DNA from: Prosthecobacter sp.
GTDB taxonomy: Bacteria; Verrucomicrobiota; Verrucomicrobiia; Verrucomicrobiales; Verrucomicrobiaceae
Direction of reading: 5' to 3'
Assembly: GCF_020439865.1 (NCBI RefSeq)
Contig: NZ_JAGRPF010000043.1
Coordinates: 1-42,945 of the forward strand
Length of the DNA stretch: 42,945 nt
A program made the translations under genes and the position numbers. The notes under the pieces are model-generated. The model did not search any database. It was not told the DNA's origin and worked only from the letters and a program-made list of their open reading frames with translations. Of the stretch, positions 1 through 8,802 are shown piece after piece; the stretch's first letter is position 1; every line of letters starts with the position of its first letter.

Positions 1-168
1 AGGTGCTGCCAGTCAACAGCTGGTGAGAGGTCCGAGTCTCCGAGGTGCTGCCAGCCAATGGCGGGTGAGAGGTCCGAGTCTCCGGGGTGCTGCCAGCCAA
101 TAGGCGGTGACGTTCCGGACTCTCCGGGATGCTGCCAGCTATTGGCGGGTGAGGAGCCGGAGTGAGCT
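1..168. repeat. 42-bp tandem repeat array, left copy (4 units, truncated by window start)
   Basis: Four head-to-tail units of exactly 42 bp lie at 1-42, 43-84, 85-126 and 127-168. Each starts with a GGTGCTGCCAG-like block, then a GGCGGGTGAG- or GCTGGTGAG-like block, then a CCGAGTCTCCG-like block. The last unit is the most degenerate. The units touch with no unique spacers. The array begins at base 1, so it may continue outside the window. It is the same family as the array at 42268-42683 but in the opposite orientation. No function is known to me. Confidence 0.9.
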
Positions 169-222
169 TTCTCCTTGGGGATGAAGGCGGGAGGCGTGGT
201 GGGGAGAGCCGACGAGTCGTCG

Positions 223-272
223 CCACTCCCAAGCGAAAGGGCCATGCTTTCGCATGGCCCTCGTGGGAGTGG
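223..272 (-). terminator. Long hairpin downstream of the aldolase gene
   Basis: The inner stem is AGGGCCATGC (238-247) paired with GCATGGCCCT (252-261) over a TTTC loop, which reads as a GAAA tetraloop on the minus strand. An outer stem pairs CCACTCCCA (223-231) with TGGGAGTGG (264-272). The hairpin lies about 35 bases past the aldolase stop and could end its transcription. There is no clear U-run after it on the minus strand, so an mRNA 3'-end stabiliser is the alternative. Confidence 0.55.
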
Positions 273-285
273 GAGACCCCGAACG

Positions 286-305
286 GACGGACAGGAATGT
301 CCGTC
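286..305. repeat. GACGGACA palindrome abutting the aldolase stop codon
   Basis: GACGGACA (286-293) and TGTCCGTC (298-305) form a perfect 8-bp stem with a 4-base loop. The element directly touches the aldolase stop codon at 306-308. The same family recurs at 42030-42051 and 42078-42099, which marks it as an interspersed repeat as well as a likely part of the aldolase 3' end. Confidence 0.7.
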
Positions 306-1337
<1,032 letters not shown>

Positions 1338-1495
1338 CTTAGGGTGTTGTTAGGGAGTTGAGCGCCCGAGGGAAGCAAGAAACGGGCCGGGTGCAAGAAG
1401 CGCTTCGCATGAGGCCATCCGCACTTCGGTAGACGGAGCAGCAGCAGGTGCAATCTGCCCGGCTGCTTCCTCGCATTGGACATCCCCCCAAGCCT

Positions 1496-3238
1496 ATGCT
1501 ATCCGCACGACCCATGTTTTCTCCCCGACCTCTTGTCTCTCTGCTGGCACTTGCTCCCGCGCTTCTCGGCGCTGCGGAAAAGGTGGACTTCAACACCCAG
1601 ATCAAGCCGCTGCTCGAAGGCGCCTGCACGCACTGCCATGGTGCCAAGGAAGACAAAGGTGACTTCCGGATGCACACACTGGAGGACATCAAAAAGGGTA
1701 ACGAAAACGGTCCCGGCCTGACGCCAGGAGATTTGAAGAAGAGCTCGATCTACACCACGCTGCTGCTGGCTCCGGATGAGGACACGGCGATGCCGCCGAA
1801 GAAGGAAGGCATGCTGGAAAAGAGCCAGATCGAGGTGATCAAGGCCTGGATCGAACAGGGCGCCGACTGGCCCGCAGGCGTGGTGCTGGAGCAGACGCCG
1901 CGCATCAAGTTCGAGAAGCACATCCAGCCGATTCTGGAGCAGAACTGCCTGTCCTGTCACAACCCTGACAAGGCGAAAGGTGATCTGATCCTGAGCACGA
2001 AGAAGGAAGCCTTCACCACCGGTGAGAACGCGCCGAACATCGTGGCCTTTGATCTGAAGAAGAGCGCGATCTATCACTCGACCACGCTGGCTGCCGACGA
2101 TGACGATTTGATGCCACCGAAAAAGAGCGGCGGTCCTTTGAGCAAGGAGGATGTCAATTTCCTCAAGCTGTGGATCGAACAGGGCGCCCCATGGCCGGAT
2201 GACCTGAAGCTGACAGCAAAGGAGAAGAAGGCGCCGGGCACGAACAATCCGGACAACATGGAACTGGTGAAGAAGATCCACGCCTTCATCGTGCAGACTT
2301 CGAAGGAGAAGAAGGAAGCGGAGATGAAGCCGTATGATTCGAAGATCCCCAAGACGGGCATCCCGTTCAGCATGGTCGTGATCCCGAGCGGTGAATTCAC
2401 GATGGGCAGTCCTGAGGGCGAAGAGGGCCGCAGCGATGACGAGAGCCCGCAGGTGAAGAAGACGCTGAAGCCGTTCTGGATGGGCAAGTACGAAGTGACG
2501 TGGGATGAATACGAGCCTTTCCAGCTCACCAGTGTTGGCCGTAACAAGGACGGCTCCCGTCAGGTGTGGAAGCCGACCGACAAGCCGGAAGATCTGATCT
2601 CCCAGCCCACCCCGCCCTATCAGCCGATGGATTTCGGCATGGGCCGTGACCATTTCCCTGCGATCTGCATGACCCAGCACGCGGCGAACAAGTACTGCCA
2701 GTGGCTGAGCGCCCAGACCGGTCACTTCTACCGTCTGCCCACGGAAGCAGAGTGGGAGTATGCCGCACGCGCCGGAACGAAGACCGCCTACTTCTTCGGC
2801 GATGATGCTTCACAACTGAAGGATTACGCATGGTACTTCGACAACGCGCCGAACTTCCAGTACTCCAAGATCGGCAAGAAGAAGCCGAATCCCTGGGGCC
2901 TCTACGACATCTACGGCAACGTGTGCGAGTGGTGCCTCGATCAATACACGCCGACCACACCTTCGGCCGCCATTCTCGGCAACGACTGGGTGCGGTCGAA
3001 GACCCCCTACCCTCACGTCGCCCGCGGCGGCACGTATGACGATGATCCCGAGTACTGCCGCAGTGCCGCGCGCAAGGCCTCCGATCCTCTGTGGAAGCAG
3101 CAGGATCCTCAGCTCCCGAAGAGCATCTGGTATCTGACCGACGCGACGTGGCTGGGCTTCCGCATCGTGCGTCCGCTGGAGATTCCGACGGTGGAAGAAA
3201 TGTTTGCCGCCTGGAACAACGGTGTGGCAAAGGAGTAA
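1496..3238 (+). CDS. Secreted planctomycete-type cytochrome c / FGE-like (SUMF1-fold) fusion protein
   Basis: From the ATG at 1496 this is a 580-residue exported protein. A hydrophobic signal peptide covers about residues 7-28; an in-frame ATG at 1514 would also keep it. Two planctomycete-type cytochrome c modules follow, each with one haem site: CTHCH at 44-48 and CLSCH at 151-155. Each is followed by a MPPKK segment and a WIEQGA segment. From about residue 288 to the end there is a formylglycine-generating-enzyme/sulfatase-modifying-factor fold, seen in IPSGEFTMGS, RLPTEAEWEYAARAG, NVCEW and GFRIVR. In genuine FGE two cysteines flank the substrate groove. Here the corresponding stretch reads RGGTYDDDPEYCRSAAR, so only the second cysteine remains and formylglycine synthesis is unlikely. 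I infer a periplasmic electron-transfer or binding role. A strong terminator follows. Confidence 0.88.
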   Translation: MLSARPMFSPRPLVSLLALAPALLGAAEKVDFNTQIKPLLEGACTHCHGAKEDKGDFRMHTLEDIKKGNENGPGLTPGDLKKSSIYTTLLLAPDEDTAMPPKKEGMLEKSQIEVIKAWIEQGADWPAGVVLEQTPRIKFEKHIQPILEQNCLSCHNPDKAKGDLILSTKKEAFTTGENAPNIVAFDLKKSAIYHSTTLAADDDDLMPPKKSGGPLSKEDVNFLKLWIEQGAPWPDDLKLTAKEKKAPGTNNPDNMELVKKIHAFIVQTSKEKKEAEMKPYDSKIPKTGIPFSMVVIPSGEFTMGSPEGEEGRSDDESPQVKKTLKPFWMGKYEVTWDEYEPFQLTSVGRNKDGSRQVWKPTDKPEDLISQPTPPYQPMDFGMGRDHFPAICMTQHAANKYCQWLSAQTGHFYRLPTEAEWEYAARAGTKTAYFFGDDASQLKDYAWYFDNAPNFQYSKIGKKKPNPWGLYDIYGNVCEWCLDQYTPTTPSAAILGNDWVRSKTPYPHVARGGTYDDDPEYCRSAARKASDPLWKQQDPQLPKSIWYLTDATWLGFRIVRPLEIPTVEEMFAAWNNGVAKE

Positions 3239-3266
3239 CCGAAAGTCACCTCCCGACATATCACTG

Positions 3267-3301
3267 ACAGGCCGCTGCCACCTCAGCGGCCTGTTTTTTT
3301 T
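3267..3301 (+). terminator. Rho-independent terminator after the cytochrome/FGE-like gene
   Basis: ACAGGCCGCTG (3267-3277) pairs perfectly with CAGCGGCCTGT (3284-3294) over a 6-base loop and runs straight into eight T residues. This is a textbook intrinsic terminator. It isolates the upstream gene from the MFS transporter. Confidence 0.93.
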
Positions 3302-3367
3302 GCTCGCCATCGGCATCGAACTGCGTTCAACCTCTTCACTTCACTCTCTCCCACCCCGACCTGACTC

Positions 3368-4906
3368 ATGACGCAATCCAACTCCTCCTCCCGTGGCGCT
3401 GTCGCCGCCCTTGTTGCTGCCTTCCTTGGCTGGCTCTTTGACGGTTTTGAAATGGGACTCTTCCCGCTGATCGGGAAACCCGCATTGCAGGATCTGCTGC
3501 CTGGCTCCACAGCCGTCATTCAGGGACAATGGTTCACCGTGATCATCGCCGTCTTCCTCGTGGGCGCAGCGACCGGCGGCGTGCTGTTTGGCTGGCTGGG
3601 TGACAAGCTGGGGCGCGTCAAGGCGATGACGCTGGCGATCTTTACGTATGCAATTTTCAGCGGGCTCTGCGCCTTCGTAACCGAGGCCTGGCACTTCGCC
3701 GGACTGCGCTTCATCGCATCGCTCGGCATGGGTGGTGAGTGGGCGCTTGGCGTCGCGCTGGTGAACGAAATCTGGGGCGGCAAGAACCGTGCATGGATCG
3801 CCGGGATGATCGGCGCGGCATCGAACATCGGCTTCCTTTTGACCGGACTGATCAGTTGGAGGCTCAATGAAAGCCTGGACGTGGTGACCGGCTGGATTCA
3901 CGCGATGGGCCTGTCGCCGGAGAATACCGACTACCTCCTGCACAATCGCGCGTGGCGGTTCATCGCCGTAAGCAGCGCACTGCCCGCGATCATCAATTTC
4001 TTCATCCTCGTCTTCGTGCCCGAGTCCCACAAGTGGGAGGAGGAAAAGAAGTCTGGCAGCACCTCGCACTGGGCGACGATGGATCTCATGGGCGTGCTCA
4101 TCGCGTGCGTGGCAGCCATGGGGATCATTTACGTCTGGTCGCCCTTGGCGTCGCTCGGCGGTGGGGTGGCCGGTATCGTGACCTTGGCGGGTCTGGCAGT
4201 CGCTCTGTGGGGTTACATGCACCCAGTGCGTCAGTACATGTCCCGTTCCGTGGCTGCCGGCAGCACCCAGTCCGCCGACCGCAGCACGATCATGCGGAAT
4301 TTGCTCATCGGGGCCGGTCTGGCAGCCGTAGCCCTGCTGGGCACATGGGGATCGGCGCAGCAGGCAGCACGCTGGGCTTCCGATCTTGCCCCGAAAGGCA
4401 GCACACTTCCGATTATCGATTATGTGGTGATCTCCACTGCGCTCGGTGCCATTCTGGCGACCCTGATCACGCCCCTGATCGCCGACAAACTGGGACGCCG
4501 TGTGACCTACACACTGCTTTGCGCTGCGAGCCTTGCTGCTTCATTGGGCTTCTTCCGGATCAACGTGCCTTTCACCGGTGACAGCATTCCCTCCACTCTG
4601 ATGGTCAGCGCCTTCCTGCTTGGCGGCATCACTGCCTCCTTCTACGGTTTCTTCCCGCTCTACTTCCCCGAACTCTTCCCCACCAGCGTGCGCGCCACCG
4701 GCCAGGGGTTCTGCTTCAACTTCGGCCGTCTCATTGCTGCCATTGGAGCTCTGCAGTTCGGTAATCTCATGCTCATGTTCAAAGGCGAGAACGTTACGGC
4801 TATCCAGTCAGCCGCGAATGCCTACTCGGTGCTTTCCTGCATTTATCTGGTTGGCATGGTTTTGGTCTGGTTTGCCCCAGAAACCAAGGGGCGCTCGCTA
4901 CAGTAA
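3368..4906 (+). CDS. MFS transporter (sugar/carboxylate:H+ symporter type)
   Basis: This 512-residue integral membrane protein has the pattern of a 12-helix major facilitator. The first helix contains GWLFDGFEMGLF (21-32), an acidic signature seen in the aromatic-acid and sialate/lactate symporter families. The loop 2-3 motif is GWLGDKLGRVK (75-85), and its repeat in the second half is ADKLGRR. The late segment PELFPTSVRATGQGF and the C-terminal APETKGRSLQ are typical of the sugar/metabolite branch. The substrate cannot be read from the sequence; an organic acid or acidic sugar, imported with protons, is an inference. A MarR regulator lies about 240 bases downstream on the same strand and may control it. 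The start ATG has a pyrimidine-rich leader with no Shine-Dalgarno motif. Confidence 0.88.
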   Translation: MTQSNSSSRGAVAALVAAFLGWLFDGFEMGLFPLIGKPALQDLLPGSTAVIQGQWFTVIIAVFLVGAATGGVLFGWLGDKLGRVKAMTLAIFTYAIFSGLCAFVTEAWHFAGLRFIASLGMGGEWALGVALVNEIWGGKNRAWIAGMIGAASNIGFLLTGLISWRLNESLDVVTGWIHAMGLSPENTDYLLHNRAWRFIAVSSALPAIINFFILVFVPESHKWEEEKKSGSTSHWATMDLMGVLIACVAAMGIIYVWSPLASLGGGVAGIVTLAGLAVALWGYMHPVRQYMSRSVAAGSTQSADRSTIMRNLLIGAGLAAVALLGTWGSAQQAARWASDLAPKGSTLPIIDYVVISTALGAILATLITPLIADKLGRRVTYTLLCAASLAASLGFFRINVPFTGDSIPSTLMVSAFLLGGITASFYGFFPLYFPELFPTSVRATGQGFCFNFGRLIAAIGALQFGNLMLMFKGENVTAIQSAANAYSVLSCIYLVGMVLVWFAPETKGRSLQ

Positions 4907-5066
4907 AGGAGCAGATTCATGCATGGGGCAGTGTGAAGGGAGCAGGGCGAGAAAGTTTTCTTGCCTTCGATCCTTTCGTGGATAATAATTCACGTATATT
5001 AACCTCTCAGAAATAAGAATCTTTTAACCGAGATGAGTAAAAATTTATGGATTCTATGATTTTATC

Positions 5067-5095
5067 TTGATCCTACCTTTGGAACTCGTTACATT
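5067..5095 (+). promoter_or_regulatory. Candidate sigma70-type promoter for the MarR gene
   Basis: TTGATC (5067-5072) and TACATT (5090-5095) are separated by 17 bases. They sit in a clearly AT-rich 240-base gap between the MFS transporter and the MarR gene. The start codon is about 50 bases downstream. This is a similarity call only. Confidence 0.35.
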
Positions 5096-5146
5096 AACCA
5101 TAATTCGAGATTTTCTCGGAACCCATAGCTCTAAGGAACCACCTCC

Positions 5147-5593
5147 ATGATTAACGGAACCAAAACCCCAGCCAAAGACCACGCCAAACTGGCAGATTTC
5201 ATCCTGTTCAGTCAGCGCGAGTTCCTGCTGAATCTCTCCCGCGAGCTGAACCGAGATAACATCTCCTTCGCTCAGTTCTTCCTGCTCAGCTACCTCGCCA
5301 CCTCGAAGGAGCTGACCATGACGGATATCGCCCGCAAGATGGGACACTCCACCGCAGCCGCCACCGGCCTTGTGGACCGTCTTGAAAAACTCGGCCTGAT
5401 GGAGCGCACCCACGCCGTCGATGATCGCCGCAAGGTGCTGGTCCGCATCACTTCCCGTGGGATCGAACTGGTCAGCCGTCTGCGTGACGAACTGCAAAAC
5501 CAGATCGCCGACGCCATGAGCGAAACATCTTCAGAAGACGCAGCCAGCTTCATGACTTCCTATCGTGCGTTGGACACGGCGGAGGTCCGCTGA
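5147..5593 (+). CDS. MarR-family transcriptional regulator
   Basis: This is a 148-residue protein with a winged helix-turn-helix core. The recognition region reads LTMTDIARKMGHSTAAATG at about 56-74. It is followed by the wing, with the MarR signature DDRRKVLVRITSRG at about 91-104. MarR proteins bind DNA as dimers and usually respond to a small ligand. The flanking N- and C-terminal helices, which form the dimer interface, are present and the length is normal. An AAGGAA stretch lies 12-13 bases before the ATG, one of the few purine-rich leaders in the window. The likely target is the upstream MFS gene or its own promoter in the AT-rich gap. A strong terminator follows. Confidence 0.92.
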   Translation: MINGTKTPAKDHAKLADFILFSQREFLLNLSRELNRDNISFAQFFLLSYLATSKELTMTDIARKMGHSTAAATGLVDRLEKLGLMERTHAVDDRRKVLVRITSRGIELVSRLRDELQNQIADAMSETSSEDAASFMTSYRALDTAEVR

Positions 5594-5616
5594 TCGATCT
5601 TCTTCCCCTCTTTTTG

Positions 5617-5655
5617 CAAAGGCGCATGGTTTTGTCCGTGCGCCTTTGTTTTTTT
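5617..5655 (+). terminator. Rho-independent terminator after the MarR gene
   Basis: CAAAGGCGCATGG (5617-5629) pairs with CCGTGCGCCTTTG (5636-5648), with one T-G wobble, over a TTTTGT loop. A run of T residues follows to 5655. The T-run ends one base before the first possible ATG of the next gene. Confidence 0.92.
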
Positions 5656-5656
5656 C

Positions 5657-6337
5657 ATGACAGCATCTGGGACGATGAATGCCAACCTGTGGATGACCTT
5701 CCCCGCTCTCGAAGAGTTGCCCGGCTTTGCGCATCGTTTTACCCTGCGGCACACTGAGATCGATGTGGATGCCGAGCGTTCGGTGGTCGTAGATCGTCTT
5801 TGGCGATGGCACCGCTCGCAGGTCGAGGAAATGGGCTTTCCGAAAACCTCTCTGTGCATCGCCGAACAAGTTCACGGGCGCGAGGTGGCGGTGGTCTCCG
5901 CTCCTGGCGGCGAAATCATTTCAGGCACGGATGGAATGATCTCCAACACGCTAGGTCTGATGATCGGCATCTATGTGGCTGATTGCTGTGCCGTCTATTT
6001 GGTGGACAAGCGCACAGGGGCCTTTGGCGTGCTTCATTCCGGCAAAAAAGGTTCCGAGTTCGGCATCACCGCACACGCGATTGATCGAATGAAACTCCAC
6101 TTCGGCACCAACCCTGCCGACCTGCATGTTCAACTCAGCCCCTGCATCCGTCCCCCCGCCTACGAGATCGATTTTGCCGCCCAGATACGGCAACAAGCGC
6201 TGGACGCCGGGGTGCCGACCCGGCAGATACATGACACCGGACTCTGCACGTCTTTGGATTTGCGTCGGTTTTATTCCTACCGCATGGAAAAAGGCCGCAC
6301 GGGGCGCATGCTGGCGCTTCTGGGACGCATCGCCTGA
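5657..6337 (+). CDS. pgeF: PgeF/YfiH-type laccase-domain protein (polyphenol oxidase family)
   Basis: This 226-residue protein belongs to the YlmD/YfiH 'multicopper polyphenol oxidase' family. Members act on purine nucleosides or, in E. coli, edit misincorporated L-Ser from peptidoglycan precursors. The three family metal ligands are visible: His73 in AEQVHG, Cys110 in VADCC, and His127 in GVLHSGKKG. The usual family string around the last His is HAGWRG; HSGKKG is a departure. The start is uncertain. ATG 5657 lies one base after the preceding terminator's T-run, so ATG 5675 (220 residues, MNANLW) may be the real start. The ispE start follows 6 bases after the stop, which suggests co-transcription. 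Confidence 0.82.
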   Translation: MTASGTMNANLWMTFPALEELPGFAHRFTLRHTEIDVDAERSVVVDRLWRWHRSQVEEMGFPKTSLCIAEQVHGREVAVVSAPGGEIISGTDGMISNTLGLMIGIYVADCCAVYLVDKRTGAFGVLHSGKKGSEFGITAHAIDRMKLHFGTNPADLHVQLSPCIRPPAYEIDFAAQIRQQALDAGVPTRQIHDTGLCTSLDLRRFYSYRMEKGRTGRMLALLGRIA

Positions 6338-6343
6338 TTTGTC

Positions 6344-7183
6344 ATGACTTTTCATTCCCCCGCCAAGATCAACCTCTGGCTGCGCATTCTAGGAAAGCGC
6401 GCCGATGGCTTCCATGAGGTGCAGACCCGCCTGTGTCGGTTGGCACTGGGAGATACGGTTGAGATCGAGCTTCGCGGCACTGGCAAAGACGTCTCCCTGA
6501 CCTGTTCTGATCCCACCGTACCCCTGGATGAATCGAATCTCGCCCTGCGTGCCTTGCGTGCCTTTGAGAACCGCACCGGCAAGCAGTCCTCATGGCGCAT
6601 TCATTTGGAAAAAAAAATCCCGGCAGGTGCCGGCCTTGGTGGCGGCAGCAGCAATGCAGCCACTGTGCTGAAAGGAGCCAATCAACTGGCCGGATCTCCA
6701 TTGTCTCAGGCGCAATTGCTTGAATTGGGAGCTCAGATAGGCTCTGACGTGCCCTGCTTCGTCATCGACAGTCCAGCAGCTGACGGCGCAGGGCGAGGGG
6801 AACAGGTGACTGCGGCTGATTTTCCTTGGCAACTGCCGCTTGTCTTGATCAAGCCCCCCTTTCCCATTCCCACTCCTTGGGCCTACAAACGCTGGGCTGC
6901 CTCAAAGGAAATGCCAGGTGTCCTCTACGCTCCACAACTTTGCCCTTGGGGTGCAATGGTGAATGATCTGGAGCGGCCTGTTTTTGAGAAGTTCTTGCTC
7001 CTGCCGTCCATGAAAACTTGGTTGCTCGAGCACGGCGAGGTTCAGGCAGCCTTGATGTCCGGTTCTGGCAGCACCATGTTTGCGATCACTCAAACCCCGG
7101 TTCAGGCGGCAGAACTGGCGGAAAAAGCCCGGGAATGGTGCGGTGAAACGGCTTGGATTCAGCCTACTCAAACAGCCGGCTGA
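6344..7183 (+). CDS. ispE: 4-diphosphocytidyl-2-C-methyl-D-erythritol kinase
   Basis: IspE phosphorylates CDP-ME in the non-mevalonate (MEP) isoprenoid pathway, using ATP, in the cytoplasm. At 279 residues it has the usual length. It carries the GHMP-kinase features: N-terminal SPAKINLWLRILGKRADGFH with the catalytic Lys at position 8, the ATP loop PAGAGLGGGSSNAA at 93-106, and the catalytic Asp135 in GSDVPCF. The C-terminal GHMP motif appears as MSGSGSTMF. It starts 6 bases after the PgeF-like gene. A GC-rich hairpin follows the stop. Confidence 0.96.
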   Translation: MTFHSPAKINLWLRILGKRADGFHEVQTRLCRLALGDTVEIELRGTGKDVSLTCSDPTVPLDESNLALRALRAFENRTGKQSSWRIHLEKKIPAGAGLGGGSSNAATVLKGANQLAGSPLSQAQLLELGAQIGSDVPCFVIDSPAADGAGRGEQVTAADFPWQLPLVLIKPPFPIPTPWAYKRWAASKEMPGVLYAPQLCPWGAMVNDLERPVFEKFLLLPSMKTWLLEHGEVQAALMSGSGSTMFAITQTPVQAAELAEKAREWCGETAWIQPTQTAG

Positions 7184-7213
7184 GGCGTCCGAGGCTTTGC
7201 CTCCCAAAAATTT

Positions 7214-7246
7214 GGGGCCGGGCGGCTCCCGATTCCGCCCGGCCCC
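7214..7246 (+). terminator. GC-rich hairpin downstream of ispE
   Basis: GGGGCCGGGCGG (7214-7225) pairs perfectly with CCGCCCGGCCCC (7235-7246) over a 9-base loop. Only a short TGGTTTG follows rather than a T-run. It probably ends the pgeF-ispE transcript or protects its 3' end. The rest of 7184-7456 is moderately AT-rich with A- and T-runs near 7390-7410. No further gene or riboswitch is recognisable there. Confidence 0.65.
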
Positions 7247-7456
7247 TGGTTTGATCAACCTCAACTTAATCCTGCGGTGAAGCAGGGTTTTAGTTAACAA
7301 CCAATCACTCTCAAGACCCAGTCTATGGAGGGCTGAAATCCCCGCATGAACTGTTGATGGGGTTAGATTGGCCACTTCACAGAGTGTTGAAAAAAGATGA
7401 AAAAAGTTTTTGCTGAAGGCAGTCGCGCCCCTCCGCCGTCTCTCTAAGCCTCACCC

Positions 7457-8203
7457 ATGCCTGATCTCCCCCCTCTGACCAACCACGAGCGCGCCGTTTA
7501 TGAATGGCAAATGTGGGTGCCGGGCGTGGGAGAGGAGGGCCAACGAAAGCTCAAGGCCTCCTCGGTGCTCATTTCGCGTGTCGGGGGATTGGGAGGGCTG
7601 GTGGCACTGGAACTCGCCGCTGCCGGTGTTGGTCGCCTCATTCTTGCGCATGGTGGTGACCTACGCCCCTCTGACTTGAATCGCCAGCTCCTGCAAACCC
7701 ACGAGCACATCGGGAAGCCGCGCATGGAATCCATCGTACGTCGGCTGCACGACCTCAATCCCCGCTGTGAAGTCATTGGCGTGCCTGAAAACGTCACTTC
7801 CCTCAATGCGTGTGACCTTGTCGCCAGGGCGGACGTCGTGGTGGACGCCGCCCCGATGTTCCAGGAACGCTTGGCATTGAACGCCGCCGCAGTGCGCGCA
7901 GGCAAGCCGATGGTCGAATGTGCGATGCACACCCTTCAAGCCAGCGTGACAACATTCATGCCAGGGAAAACGGGCTGTTTGGCATGCTATGTTCCCGAGG
8001 TGCCTGCGGATTGGAAAAGGCAGTTCCCTGTGTTTGGAGCCACGTCGGGAACGGCCGCCTGCATCGGAGCGATGGAGGTGATCAAGCTCATCACCGGCAT
8101 CGGCAGCACACTTTGCGGAGAATTGCTCTCGATGGACCTCGGCACGATGCAGTTTCGCAAAGTGAAGTTGCCCAAACTGGCAGACTGCGCCGTGTGCGGC
8201 TGA
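7457..8203 (+). CDS. ThiF/MoeB/HesA-family E1-like adenylyltransferase
   Basis: Members of this family use ATP to adenylate the C-terminal Gly-Gly of a ubiquitin-like sulfur carrier (ThiS, MoaD), as a step to thiamine or molybdopterin. The 248-residue protein has the Rossmann nucleotide site around RVGGLGG (41-47), the conserved DLNRQ (73-77) with its Arg, Asp130 in VVVDAAP, and two zinc-binding CxxC pairs at Cys174/177 and Cys244/247. The first glycine of the usual GxGGLG loop is replaced by Arg41, which is unusual. No carrier-protein gene is next to it, so MoeB cannot be separated from ThiF by context. The gene is convergent with the Dabb protein gene, 9 bases apart. Confidence 0.88.
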   Translation: MPDLPPLTNHERAVYEWQMWVPGVGEEGQRKLKASSVLISRVGGLGGLVALELAAAGVGRLILAHGGDLRPSDLNRQLLQTHEHIGKPRMESIVRRLHDLNPRCEVIGVPENVTSLNACDLVARADVVVDAAPMFQERLALNAAAVRAGKPMVECAMHTLQASVTTFMPGKTGCLACYVPEVPADWKRQFPVFGATSGTAACIGAMEVIKLITGIGSTLCGELLSMDLGTMQFRKVKLPKLADCAVCG

Positions 8204-8212
8204 AGTGCGGCG

Positions 8213-8584
8213 TCACTTCGCCACGTAGTCAACCACGCAGACCTTGTCGAGCAGTGGTTTCAGCTTCGCCACAAAGGCCTGATGTTCCGCATGCGGCAGA
8301 TAGACGTTGAGCCCATCCTTGTCCGCGAAGGTCACGAAGAAGCAGTGAGTAAAGCCGTCATTCAGCCCCTCCGGACTCACGTTCGTTCCCCACTCATAGC
8401 CTTTCACCGTATCGATCTTCTTTGCCAGTTCGCCGAAGGCCTTTTCAATGCCCTGCACCTGTTCAGCCGTCGCCTCATCCTTGAACTTGAAAAGAACCAC
8501 ATGGCGGTAAGGAGCATCGGCGGCGGAAGCGGAGGAGATCATGGCGAGTAGGAGGAGACAAAAGGCAAACGTTCGGGCTTTCAT
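8213..8584 (-). CDS. Exported Dabb (stress-responsive A/B barrel) domain protein
   Basis: Starting at ATG 8582-8584, the 123-residue product opens with a clear Sec signal peptide (KARTFAFCLLLLAMISSASA) and likely cleavage after SASA. The mature part is one ferredoxin-like alpha/beta barrel of the Dabb family. It contains YRHVVLFKFKDEAT, the GYEWGTNVSPEG segment and the HAEHQAFV helix. Dabb proteins are small dimers, and in Verrucomicrobia and planctomycetes they are often exported. The substrate is unknown. Extending upstream to an earlier ATG (8611) would bury the signal peptide, so the shorter start is preferred. Nothing else recognisable lies between it and pgi. Confidence 0.85.
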   Translation of the reverse strand: MKARTFAFCLLLLAMISSASAADAPYRHVVLFKFKDEATAEQVQGIEKAFGELAKKIDTVKGYEWGTNVSPEGLNDGFTHCFFVTFADKDGLNVYLPHAEHQAFVAKLKPLLDKVCVVDYVAK

Positions 8585-8802
8585 GGCTGCGCATTCTGCC
8601 GTGCTCTCCATTCACGTCAATCTCGGCCTAAGAGCACACGGAGCCGGGACTCACCTGCTTTTTGTGAGCCCTCCCACACCTGGCGTCTGGCGTCCAAACC
8701 GGTTGCGGCGCGGCATGGGACGTGCTTTGAACATGGCTTAATGCGTGAACGCCCGCACACGCCAAGCAGCCAACACTCCAATCCATTCATCCTCTCTCCG
8801 CC

